A stretch of DNA of 64,000 bases from Paracoccus sp. IB05 (lineage in GTDB: Bacteria > Pseudomonadota > Alphaproteobacteria > Rhodobacterales > Rhodobacteraceae): positions 1-64,000 of the forward strand of contig NZ_JAEFCF010000020.1 in the NCBI RefSeq assembly GCF_016405985.1, given 5' to 3'. Below are positions 9,321-16,856 of the stretch, one piece after another. The notes under the pieces are model-generated. The model was not told where the DNA came from and did no database searches. It saw only the letters and a program-made list of their open reading frames with translations. Positions within the stretch are counted from its first letter, which is position 1. Every line of letters starts with the position of its first letter. The translations under genes and the position numbers were made by a program.

Positions 9321-9427
9321 GGGGGCGCTGCCCCCGTCTGCTGGCGCAGACTCCCCCGGGATATTTTCAGACAGAAAATGAGACGGGTCTGGCTCATTTT
9401 CTGTCCCTCAAATATACCCGCCGGAGG
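9321..9427. repeat. Intergenic hairpin repeat, copy B; bidirectional terminator candidate
   Basis: Three stems in a row between two convergent genes. They are GGGGGC/GCCCCC (9321-9326, 9330-9335, loop GCT), GTCTGC/GCAGAC (9336-9341, 9346-9351), and a long imperfect stem in which CCCGGGATATTTT and CAGAAAATGAG (about 9355-9382) pair with CTCATTTTCTG and AAATATACCCG. The same order and wording recurs at 62247-62350, with partial copies at three other sites. Confidence 0.75.
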
Positions 9428-9455
9428 CTTCCGCAGCCTGCCAGAAGAACCGCGG

Positions 9456-10739
9456 TCAGAGCTTTGAAACCAGCACCTTGTCAATTCTGAGTCCATCGAG
9501 ATCAACCACCTCGAAGCTCAGCACCACGCCATCCGGGGCCTGCAGGGCAAAACGCTCGCCAAGGCCCGCCATATGGCCGAGCTGGTGCAGGACCAGACCC
9601 GCCACTGTGTCATATTCACCGGCCGCGTCGCGCGGCAGGCCCATACGGTCACAAAATTCATCGGCCGGCATCCAGCCCGCCACGAGGAGCGAGCCGTCGG
9701 CGCGCTCGAAGACCGGCGGCTCGCGCGGGTCCGCCCCGGCCTCGGCGCCGGTGATCGCCTGCAAGAGGTCGCTTTGCGTGATCAGCCCTTCGAAATTGCC
9801 ATATTCATCATAGACCAGCGCCAGATGCTCGCCCGATCTTTGCAGCACCGCGACCACGTCCAGCGCCTCCATCCGGTCCGAGATCACCGGCACATTGCGC
9901 AAAAGTCTGCGCAGATCCGGCAGGTCGCCCCGCGCCAATACCCCATAGAGATCCGCGAGCCGGATCACCCCCAGCACATCCCCCGCCGCATCGGCGACCG
10001 GGATACGGCTCTGGCTGATCCCGCTGACCCGCGCTGCCACCTCATCGGGCTCCAGATCCACCGGCAGCGTCGTCACCTCCTGGCGCGGCGTCATCAGCGC
10101 GCGTGCCGTGCGGTCCGACAGCCGCATCACGCCCGAGATCATATTGCGCTCCTCCTCCTCGAGAACGCCGCCCTGCTGCGCCTCGGTCAAAAGCACATTG
10201 ACCTCTTCTTCGGTGACCCTGTTGCCGCTCTCGCCGCGCTGCCCCAGAAGCCGCAGGATCAGCCGGCCGGAATTTTCCAGAAACCACACGACCGGCGCCG
10301 CCACGACCGACAAAAGCGCCATCATCGGCGCGACCTTTGCCGCCACCGCCTCGGGATTGCGCAAGGCGATCTGTTTTGGGACCAGTTCGCCGATGATCAG
10401 CGAGACATAGGTGATCGCGATCACTGCACCCCCGACCCCGATCCGCGAGGCCCAGGCATCGCTCATCCCCCCGGCGGCCAGCCAGGCGGCAAGGCGCCCG
10501 CCCAGCGTATCCCCCGCCAGCGCGCCCGAAAGCACCCCGACGCCGGTGATCCCGATCTGCACCGTCGAGAGGAACCGCCCCGGATTTTCCGACAGCCGCA
10601 GCGCCTGGGCCGCGCCGCGCGACGTGGCGGCCATGCTTTTCAGCCGCGCCGGCCGCGACGACACCACCGCCAGCTCTGACATCGAAAAGACGCCATTCAA
10701 CGCGATCAGCGCCAGAAGGACCAGGATTTCCGTCAGCAT
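9456..10739 (-). CDS. CNNM/CorC-type membrane protein (DUF21, CBS pair, CorC-HlyC domain)
   Basis: 427 residues from the ATG at 10739, which follows AAAGGGCGG. An alternative start at 10790 adds 17 unlikely residues. The N-terminal half is the DUF21 transmembrane module (MLTEILVLLALIALNGVFSM, then a second hydrophobic stretch ending in LIIGELVPKQIALRNPE, the family signature). A pair of CBS domains follows (MTPRQEVTTLP ... RIPVADAAGDVLGVI) and a C-terminal transporter-associated CorC/HlyC domain. Proteins of this kind are linked to magnesium/cobalt efflux; older annotations call them haemolysins. It stands alone, convergent with the NlpD-like gene. Confidence 0.88.
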   Translation of the reverse strand: MLTEILVLLALIALNGVFSMSELAVVSSRPARLKSMAATSRGAAQALRLSENPGRFLSTVQIGITGVGVLSGALAGDTLGGRLAAWLAAGGMSDAWASRIGVGGAVIAITYVSLIIGELVPKQIALRNPEAVAAKVAPMMALLSVVAAPVVWFLENSGRLILRLLGQRGESGNRVTEEEVNVLLTEAQQGGVLEEEERNMISGVMRLSDRTARALMTPRQEVTTLPVDLEPDEVAARVSGISQSRIPVADAAGDVLGVIRLADLYGVLARGDLPDLRRLLRNVPVISDRMEALDVVAVLQRSGEHLALVYDEYGNFEGLITQSDLLQAITGAEAGADPREPPVFERADGSLLVAGWMPADEFCDRMGLPRDAAGEYDTVAGLVLHQLGHMAGLGERFALQAPDGVVLSFEVVDLDGLRIDKVLVSKL

Positions 10740-10803
10740 CGGGCCGCCCTTTCTTTGCGCAACGGGCGCAAAGTGGCCGGCCCGCGCCACATTCAGTCTG
10801 TTG

Positions 10804-11676
10804 TCACACCGCCAGCGTCACGCCTTCGCGCGCTGCCAGATCGCAGAAGAACTGCCAGGCCACCCGGCCCGAGCGCGAGCCGCGCGTCGCCTGCCATTCA
10901 ATCGCTTCGGCCCGCAGCCGTTCGGGGCTGACAGTGACGCCATGCGCATCACAATAGCCCCGGATCATCGTCAGATATTCGTCCTGGCTGCAGGGATGGA
11001 AGCCGAGCCAGAGCCCGAACCGGTCCGAGAGTGAGACCTTTTCCTCGACCGCCTCGCCGGGATTGATCGCCGAGGAGCGCTCATTCTCGATCATATCGCG
11101 CGGCATCAGGTGACGGCGGTTCGAGGTGGCGTAGAACAGCACATTTTCCGGCCGGCCCGAGATCCCGCCATCCAGCACCGCTTTCAGCGATTTGTAATGC
11201 TGGTCGTCATGGCTGAACGAGAGATCGTCGCAGAACAGAAGGAACCGCTGCTCCGGCGCCGCGCGCAGATGCGACAGGAGCCGCGCGACCGTCGGCAGGT
11301 CTTCCCGCGCGAGTTCCACGATCTTGAGGCTCAGCCCTTCTGCGAGGATCTGCGCATGGGCGGCTTTGACGAGGCTCGATTTCCCCATGCCGCGCGCGCC
11401 CCATAAAAGCGCGTTATTCGCGGGCAGGCCGCGCGCGAAATGGCGGGTGTTTTCCAGAAGCGTGTCGCGCGAACGGTCGACGCCCACCAGCAGCGAGATA
11501 TCGACGCGCGAGACATGCGGAACCGGGTCAAGCCGTTCCGGCCCCGTGGCCCAGACAAAGGCCTCGGCTTTGGTGAAATCAGGATCGGGCAAAGGCGCCG
11601 GAGCCATTCGCTCCAGCGCCGCTGCGATCCGGGTGAGTTGGGGGGCAAGATCGCCCCCGCTCAGAGTATCCGTCAT
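10804..11676 (-). CDS. DUF815-family AAA-type ATPase
   Basis: 290 residues from the ATG at 11676, which overlaps the tatC stop by four bases (ATGA); a start at 11700 is possible but less likely. Walker A is GARGMGKSS and Walker B is RFLLFCDDLSF, followed by a sensor-like ATSNRRHL. These mark the DUF815 group of P-loop ATPases, whose cellular job is not established. Position at the 3' end of the tatABC genes, with translational coupling to tatC, suggests co-expression with protein export. Family confidence is high; function unknown. Confidence 0.85.
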   Translation of the reverse strand: MTDTLSGGDLAPQLTRIAAALERMAPAPLPDPDFTKAEAFVWATGPERLDPVPHVSRVDISLLVGVDRSRDTLLENTRHFARGLPANNALLWGARGMGKSSLVKAAHAQILAEGLSLKIVELAREDLPTVARLLSHLRAAPEQRFLLFCDDLSFSHDDQHYKSLKAVLDGGISGRPENVLFYATSNRRHLMPRDMIENERSSAINPGEAVEEKVSLSDRFGLWLGFHPCSQDEYLTMIRGYCDAHGVTVSPERLRAEAIEWQATRGSRSGRVAWQFFCDLAAREGVTLAV

Positions 11677-12581
11677 GCTTCGTCCGCGTCCTCTTCCCAT
11701 TCGCCATTCGCACGTGCCTCGGCTTCCTGTTTCTTCTCGAAACGGCGCACGAGGAAAATGGAAACTTCATAGAGCGGATAGACGGCGGCGAACAGGATCA
11801 GTTGCGACATGATATCGGGCGGGGTGACGACTGCGGCCACGATCAGGATGATCACGATGGCATAGCGACGCACGCCGGCCAGGCCCTTTGCCGTCACCAG
11901 CCCGGCGCGCCCCATCAGGGTCAAAAGCACCGGCAGCTGGAAACACAGACCGAAGGCAAAGATCAGCTTGAGCGAAATATCAAGCGTCTCATTGACCTTA
12001 CCCTGGAAGACGATGCCGATCCCGCTGCCGGTCGCAGCCGGCACCGCCGGTGCCGCGCCAGGGAGCACCACCTGTGAGCTGTCATGCAGCGCCCCCGCGA
12101 CCTGGCCGAAGACCGCGTTGAACATCGAGGTGACGGAGGCAAAGCCCAGGAAGAACTGCATCGCAATCGGGGTGACGACGAATTGCGCGAAGGCGGCCCC
12201 CAGCAGGAACAGTGCCGGCGAGGCCAGCAGGAAGGGCAGGAAAGCGCGCTTCTCGCTTTTATAAAGCCCCGGCGCCACGAAACGCCACATCTGATAGCCG
12301 ATCACCGGGAAGCTGACGACCAGACCCGCGATCACCGAGACATGGATCAGGGTAAAGAAATACTCTTGCGGCGCAGTATATTGCATCACCGGATTGGGGT
12401 TTCCGAGCGCGCGCATCGCATTTTCGATCGGCTTGAGCAGGAAGCCAAGGATCGGTTCCGCCACCACGAAACAGGCCAGCATCGCGACGAGGAAGGCCCC
12501 GACCGACCAGAGAATGCGGTTCCGGAGCTCGATCAGATGTTCGATCAGCGGGGCGGAGCTGTCTTCGATCTCCTGGGTCAT
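11673..12581 (-). CDS. tatC: Sec-independent protein translocase TatC
   Basis: Core receptor of the twin-arginine pathway, which exports folded cofactor-bearing proteins. 302 residues with the expected six membrane helices. The N-terminal signature is IEHLIELRNRILWS, and the conserved FPVIGYQMWRFVAPGLY-EKR segment follows (residues about 90-120). An insert of some 45 residues between helices 3 and 4 (Ala/Pro/Ser-rich, around residues 165-205) is longer than in E. coli. The C-terminus is charged. Start overlaps the tatB stop (ATGA). Confidence 0.95.
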   Translation of the reverse strand: MTQEIEDSSAPLIEHLIELRNRILWSVGAFLVAMLACFVVAEPILGFLLKPIENAMRALGNPNPVMQYTAPQEYFFTLIHVSVIAGLVVSFPVIGYQMWRFVAPGLYKSEKRAFLPFLLASPALFLLGAAFAQFVVTPIAMQFFLGFASVTSMFNAVFGQVAGALHDSSQVVLPGAAPAVPAATGSGIGIVFQGKVNETLDISLKLIFAFGLCFQLPVLLTLMGRAGLVTAKGLAGVRRYAIVIILIVAAVVTPPDIMSQLILFAAVYPLYEVSIFLVRRFEKKQEAEARANGEWEEDADEA

Positions 12582-13465
12582 GCCTGATCCTCCGCCTTAT
12601 CGAGGCCAGTTTTTACAGCCGGTTTTGCGGCAGGCTTGCGGGGCTTCGCGGCGGTTGTGCCGGTCTCGGCCTTTGCCGCTGCCGTCCTGGGTTTTGCCGC
12701 CGGCTTTTCAGACTTCGGGGCAGGTGCCGCCTTCGTCTTTGCGGCGGTCCTCGTGCTGGCTCTGGTGCCGGGATCCCCGGCAGCTTCGGCCTTCGCCGCC
12801 GCGACCTTGCGCTTTGCGGCGGGTTTCGCGGCGGGCGCCGCGCCCAGCGGTGTGCTGGTCACCGGCGGCGCGATCATCGTCGCCGGGACCGTCTCTGGCG
12901 CATCCTCGAAAGCACTCGCCGTGCTTTGCGGCGGAGGCGGCATGTTGCGCAGCCGCTCTGCCGCTTCGCGGGCGATGGCCTCACGTTCGGCGCGTTTCAG
13001 TGCAAGATCGGTGGTGTTCGGGCCGGCTGAGACAGCGGGAGAGACAGGCGCATTGGGATCGGGGATCGCTGCGGTCTCAGCCCCTGCGGGATCGGCCGCA
13101 ACGGCGGATCCAAGCCCGACCGCCGCAGCAGGTGCCACAGCGCCGCCCGCCGCCGCCGTCGTGGCAGCCGTGCTGCCCCGCGCGGTCTTGAGCGGATCCC
13201 ATTTCTCGAACTTATCCGCCGCGGATTTCACCGCATCAAGCCCCATGCTTTTGGGGCTTGTCACCTTGCGCAGGTCATTGGCGACATCCTGGACACCGCT
13301 TTCTTTCGCGGCATCTTCCATTGCGCGCGAGAACTCCCGCGCCATGGATCTGAGTTTCGCCGTGAACCGCCCCAAAGTGCGGAACATCTCGGGCAGGTCT
13401 TTCGGTCCGATGACGACAAGCGCCACCACACCAATGACCAGAAGCTCGGACCAGCCGATTTCCAT
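12578..13465 (-). CDS. tatB: Sec-independent protein translocase TatB, with a long lysine/alanine/proline tail
   Basis: 295 residues, well above the 100-200 usual for TatB. The first 70 match the family: a short membrane helix (ELLVIGVVALVVIGP), the hinge PKDLPEMFRTLG and an amphipathic helix. Beyond about residue 90 the sequence is low-complexity Ala/Pro/Lys, and the last 90 residues resemble linker-histone tails (repeated AKPAA, AAAKAE and KPRK units). TatB binds TatC and receives twin-arginine signal peptides. The tail should lie in the cytoplasm; its role is unknown. Confidence 0.92.
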   Translation of the reverse strand: MEIGWSELLVIGVVALVVIGPKDLPEMFRTLGRFTAKLRSMAREFSRAMEDAAKESGVQDVANDLRKVTSPKSMGLDAVKSAADKFEKWDPLKTARGSTAATTAAAGGAVAPAAAVGLGSAVAADPAGAETAAIPDPNAPVSPAVSAGPNTTDLALKRAEREAIAREAAERLRNMPPPPQSTASAFEDAPETVPATMIAPPVTSTPLGAAPAAKPAAKRKVAAAKAEAAGDPGTRASTRTAAKTKAAPAPKSEKPAAKPRTAAAKAETGTTAAKPRKPAAKPAVKTGLDKAEDQA

Positions 13466-13542
13466 CCGCGCCTCTCCTTGAACTGCACGTCTTGCGCAAA
13501 CTGCGTGTTGTCTGCCGGATCAGCCCGGCACCAGGGCCTCCG

Positions 13543-13560
13543 GCCGGTCACAAGACCGGC
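13543..13560. other. Hairpin in the tatA-tatB spacer
   Basis: Perfect 7-bp stem GCCGGTC/GACCGGC with an ACAA loop, in the 176-base gap between tatA and tatB. No run of T follows on either strand. It may act as an attenuator or mRNA stabiliser that sets the high TatA to TatB ratio; this is inference only. Confidence 0.4.
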
Positions 13561-13641
13561 GGCGGAGCCTGCGACAGGCTCACCCGCCCCCGCCCGCCCG
13601 GCCTTTCAGCGGCGGGCAAAGGGGGCGATGACCCTTGCGGC

Positions 13642-13863
13642 TCAGACCTTGTCTTTTGCCACGGTCTCGGCCGGGGTCACATCCTTGGCGACCTCGGCGC
13701 GCTCTTTCTCGATCTCGGCAGTGCCATCGGACACGCCTTTCTTGAAGGCGGTGATACCCTTGCCGACCTCGCCCATCAGCGAGGACACTTTGCCCTTGCC
13801 AAAGAGCACGAGAACAACAACGGCGATAAGCAGGAGGCCGGGAAGGCCGATATTCTGAAGCAT
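13642..13863 (-). CDS. tatA: Sec-independent protein translocase TatA
   Basis: 73 residues from the ATG at 13863, preceded by GGAGG at good distance. It has one membrane helix (IGLPGLLLIAVVVLVLFG), the FGKGK hinge, an amphipathic helix (LMGEVGKGITAFKKGV) and a short acidic tail. TatA subunits multimerise into the translocation pore. A longer open frame upstream to 14364 is not coding: it is antisense to the HTH regulator gene and lacks similarity. First gene of tatABC. Confidence 0.95.
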   Translation of the reverse strand: MLQNIGLPGLLLIAVVVLVLFGKGKVSSLMGEVGKGITAFKKGVSDGTAEIEKERAEVAKDVTPAETVAKDKV

Positions 13864-14007
13864 GGAAACCTCCATCCAAACGGGGCCCCGGTGGTTGACA
13901 GCCAGGGCGTGATTCACGTCTTCGCGGCCGCTGTGACCGCGATATGTTCCCAGGGTAGGGCCAATCGACGGGCGGATAAAAGAGCCATTCCACTTGTGCC
14001 CTCCGGT

Positions 14008-14031
14008 CAACTGACAGTATTTTGTCAGTTG
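14008..14031. promoter_or_regulatory. Perfect palindrome, operator candidate
   Basis: Inverted repeat CAACTGACA (14008-14016), six-base spacer, TGTCAGTTG (14023-14031). It lies in the divergent gap between tatA and the HTH regulator gene, 78 bases before the regulator's start. Size and symmetry suit a dimeric DNA-binding protein, most simply the neighbouring regulator controlling itself. Confidence 0.55.
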
Positions 14032-14109
14032 CCCTGACGGGCATGCCCGGCCCGGGCGGCACCACTGGAGGCACTGGCACAGGCGCCCCAGGGCGGAGAG
14101 GTCGATGAG

Positions 14110-14481
14110 ATGAAACGCGATGCCCGGCTTTACGACCTCGTGCAGATCCTGCGCGACGGCAAGCTGCATACGGCGGAAGAGCTGGCGGTCAGCCTTGGTG
14201 TCTCGACCCGCACAGTCTGGCGCGACATGGCAATGATGGCGGCGACCGGCCTGCCGGTGACGGGCGAACGCGGGCTGGGCTATATCCTGCGCTCGCCACT
14301 GATGCTGCCGCCGACCGTGCTGACGCCCGATGAGCTGGAAGCCCTCGCCTGCGGGCTCAGACATGTCGAGGCCAGTGATCCCGGCCTCGCCCGGGCGGCG
14401 CGCAATCTGCTTTACAAGATCTCGACGCTCTTGCCCCAGGCCGGGATAGGTCCGGACGATATGGACCCGGCGGATGAGTGA
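14110..14481 (+). CDS. Short HTH regulator (HTH_11/YafY-type N-domain, no WYL domain)
   Basis: 123 residues. Residues 5-60 form a DeoR/YafY-style winged helix (HTAEELAVSLGVSTRTVWRDMAMMAATGLPV then GERGLGYIL). YafY proteins normally carry a WYL ligand-sensing domain of some 150 further residues. Here only a short helical segment (LTPDELEALACGLRHVE ... ARAARNLLYKISTLLP) follows, which corresponds to the linker before WYL, and the protein then ends. It is either a naturally short regulator or a remnant that still dimerises. An RBS-like GGAGAGG precedes the start. Confidence 0.75.
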   Translation: MKRDARLYDLVQILRDGKLHTAEELAVSLGVSTRTVWRDMAMMAATGLPVTGERGLGYILRSPLMLPPTVLTPDELEALACGLRHVEASDPGLARAARNLLYKISTLLPQAGIGPDDMDPADE

Positions 14482-14499
14482 CCCCGCCGGGGGAGGTGA

Positions 14500-15279
14500 T
14501 CAGATCGTCAGATTGGTCGCCCCGCCATCCGCGAGGATATTCTGCCCGATGATGAACCCGGCATGGACGGAACAGAGGAAGGCGCAGGTCGCACCAAACT
14601 CCGCTGCCGTGCCATAGCGCCCGACCGGGATCGAGGCTTCGCGCTGGCGCTTTGCATCTTCAGGGCTGAGCCCGGTTTTGACCGAGACCCCCTGATCCAG
14701 CGCCACGGCGCGGTCGGTGGCATGGATGCCGGGCAGGAGATTGTTGATCGCAACCCCCTTCCCCGCCACCTGGCGCGCGGTGCCGGCGACAAAGCCGGTC
14801 AACCCGGTGCGCGCGGTGTTCGAGAGCCCCAGCACATCCACCGGCGCCCGCACCGAAGCCGAGGTGATATTGACCACCCGGCCCCAGCCCCGCTCCATCA
14901 TCCCCGGCACCAGCGCCTGCATCAGCGCGATCGGCGTCAGCATATTCGCATCAAGCGCGCGGATGAAATCGTCGCGGTCCCAGTCGCTCCAGACACCCGG
15001 AGGCGGGCCGCCGGCATTGGTCACCAGAATATCCACCGCGCCGGTGGCGTCCAGCACCCGCGCCCGTGCCGCCGCATCGGTGATATCCGCAACAACCGGC
15101 GTCACCGAAACCCCATAGGTTTCAGCCAGTTCCGAGGCGGTTTTCACCAAAGCCGCCTCGCCGCGCGCGCAGATCACCAGATCGACCCCCGCCGCCGCCA
15201 ATGCCTCCGCACAGCCCCGGCCAAGCCCCTTTGACGCCGCCGTGACCAGCGCGGTCTTGCCCCTGATGCCCAGATCCAT
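14500..15279 (-). CDS. Atypical SDR-family oxidoreductase lacking the YxxxK motif
   Basis: 259 residues from the ATG at 15279 after AAAGGAAG. The N-terminal cofactor site is TAASKGLGRG, with a VTNAGGPPPG motif near residue 90. Catalytic Ser is present (NITSASVRAP), but the usual Tyr-x-x-x-Lys is replaced by a segment reading LSNTARTG. A branch of 3-oxoacyl-ACP-reductase-like proteins shares this change, so the family fits but normal SDR chemistry is doubtful. The C-terminus ends in ILADGGATNL, as is typical. Convergent with the HTH gene, 18 bases apart. Confidence 0.8.
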   Translation of the reverse strand: MDLGIRGKTALVTAASKGLGRGCAEALAAAGVDLVICARGEAALVKTASELAETYGVSVTPVVADITDAAARARVLDATGAVDILVTNAGGPPPGVWSDWDRDDFIRALDANMLTPIALMQALVPGMMERGWGRVVNITSASVRAPVDVLGLSNTARTGLTGFVAGTARQVAGKGVAINNLLPGIHATDRAVALDQGVSVKTGLSPEDAKRQREASIPVGRYGTAAEFGATCAFLCSVHAGFIIGQNILADGGATNLTI

Positions 15280-15692
15280 GTCGCTTCCTTTCGCGCTTTT
15301 ACGGCGGCCAGCCTGACAATGCCCCTTCCGGGTTGCAAGCCCCCCTTCGACCACAGCGCCTTGCGCAAGGGCGCTGCGGCACAGGATCGGCCTCTGCGTG
15401 ACGCGGTTATGCGCGGCCGGGGCCAGACGCACAGTCGCGTCGGGGTGAACGCCATCGCGGTCGCGCAGGAAAATCCAGGAAAATGCGCGTCTTCCCGGGC
15501 GACTGGCGCAAGCCGCGTTTGACCCCGCGCGACGCGGACTGTTATACATCAGCGTAATAACCAGTCGGAAACACCTTGCGGTCAAACCCGGGCCGGCGAC
15601 CTCCAGGGGGCGGGACGGGCGATTTTTGGGGCCTGATTTCAGATTGGCAGGCCTTGTTTTCATGGGCATAGTTTCAGGGCAGATCCGGCAAA
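15280..15692. other. Divergent intergenic region between the SDR and Hint-protein genes
   Basis: About 410 bases with no convincing gene. An open frame at 15319-15522 is Arg/Ala-rich and has no supporting RBS. It must contain promoters for both flanking genes. The AT-richer stretch GTTATACATCAGCG (around 15541-15554) is a plausible but unproven plus-strand promoter element. Confidence 0.4.
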
Positions 15693-16844
15693 ATGACCTC
15701 TTTCCCCGACCAGGACCCCAGCCAGAACCCCAGCCAGGACCACCGCGCCGCATCTGCCGCAACAGCGGGCGGCGCAGCTCCGGGCCAGGCCTGCCAGGTT
15801 TTCGCGGCCGGGGATATTTTCGTCTCTTCCGGTGTGAACAGCGGCGACGGGCTCGGCCGGCCCGATGACGTCGAAAGCGGCGACATCTATCAGCTTGAGC
15901 AAGGCACAGCCCCGTCGCGCCTGCTGATTGAGGCCGCCGGTGACTGCGGCGCGCAGCGGGTTGCTGCCGGCTCGGCGGTCGGTCAGGCGGGGGATCTCGT
16001 GCGGCTGATCGCGCGCTACACCCTGATGGCCGATGATGGCGACCGGGTGGAACTTTTGCTGATCCAGATCGGCGAGGACGGGGCGGACGCGCTTTGGGTG
16101 CTGCCGCTGTCTCCGGTCTCGGATCGCGCGGAATATGCGCTGCTGGCGGTCGAGATCTCGCCCCGCGATGCCCGACTGACGGCGATGATGAGCCTGTCCT
16201 TCGCGCGCGGCACCAGGATCTCGCTCGCCAGCGGTCAGATGGTCGCAATCGAGACGCTGCGCCCGGGGATGAAGCTTCTGACCCGCGATCATGGCCCGCA
16301 GGAATTGCGCCATATCGGGCGGGCAAGCCTGCGCGCCATCGGGGCCTTCGCGCCGGTCGTCATCCTGGCCGGAACGCTGGGCAATTCCGGCGATCTGATC
16401 GTCGGCCAGCATCACCGGATGTTCCTTTACCAGCGTCATAAACTGCCGGGGCTGGCCACGTCCGAGCTGCTGGTCCAGGCCCGCCATCTGGTTGATGAAG
16501 AACATGTTTTCATCCGCGAAGCCGGGGTGACAGACTGGTTCAGCCTGATCTTCGACCGTCATGAGATCATCTATGCCGAGGGTATCCCGGTCGAAAGCCT
16601 GATGGTGAACGACGCCACCATCTCGCGGCTGCCACCGCAATTCGCCTCCGAGGTGCGCGCGCAATTCCCCGGCCTCGCGCATCTGCAGCATTTCGGCACC
16701 GAGGCCGGGCGGCAATTCCTCGAATCCATCGGCGGCCCGACACATTGGCGCAATCGTGGCGCAGGCGGCGACCGGAACACAGCGCCCGGCGTCACCGGAC
16801 AAAGCACGGGACAGAGCAGCGGGCAAAACAACAAACCGGGCTGA
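15693..16844 (+). CDS. Hint-domain protein (Hint_2 type) with Ser in place of the first Cys
   Basis: 383 residues. The first 160 look like a presentation domain seen in marine and soil Rhodobacterales. From about 167 a Hint (hedgehog/intein) fold begins: SFARGTRISLASGQMVAIETLRPGMKLLTRDHGPQ, then HIGRA, and VGQHHRMFLYQ with HH near 247. In this family the first residue is normally Cys (CFxxGT), the nucleophile for self-cleavage. Here it is Ser169. The last 35 residues are Gly/Gln/Asn-rich. Hint proteins often sit on secreted RTX-like polypeptides; its role here is unknown. The start has only a weak RBS. Confidence 0.8.
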   Translation: MTSFPDQDPSQNPSQDHRAASAATAGGAAPGQACQVFAAGDIFVSSGVNSGDGLGRPDDVESGDIYQLEQGTAPSRLLIEAAGDCGAQRVAAGSAVGQAGDLVRLIARYTLMADDGDRVELLLIQIGEDGADALWVLPLSPVSDRAEYALLAVEISPRDARLTAMMSLSFARGTRISLASGQMVAIETLRPGMKLLTRDHGPQELRHIGRASLRAIGAFAPVVILAGTLGNSGDLIVGQHHRMFLYQRHKLPGLATSELLVQARHLVDEEHVFIREAGVTDWFSLIFDRHEIIYAEGIPVESLMVNDATISRLPPQFASEVRAQFPGLAHLQHFGTEAGRQFLESIGGPTHWRNRGAGGDRNTAPGVTGQSTGQSSGQNNKPG

Positions 16845-16856
16845 CCGGCGCGCGGA

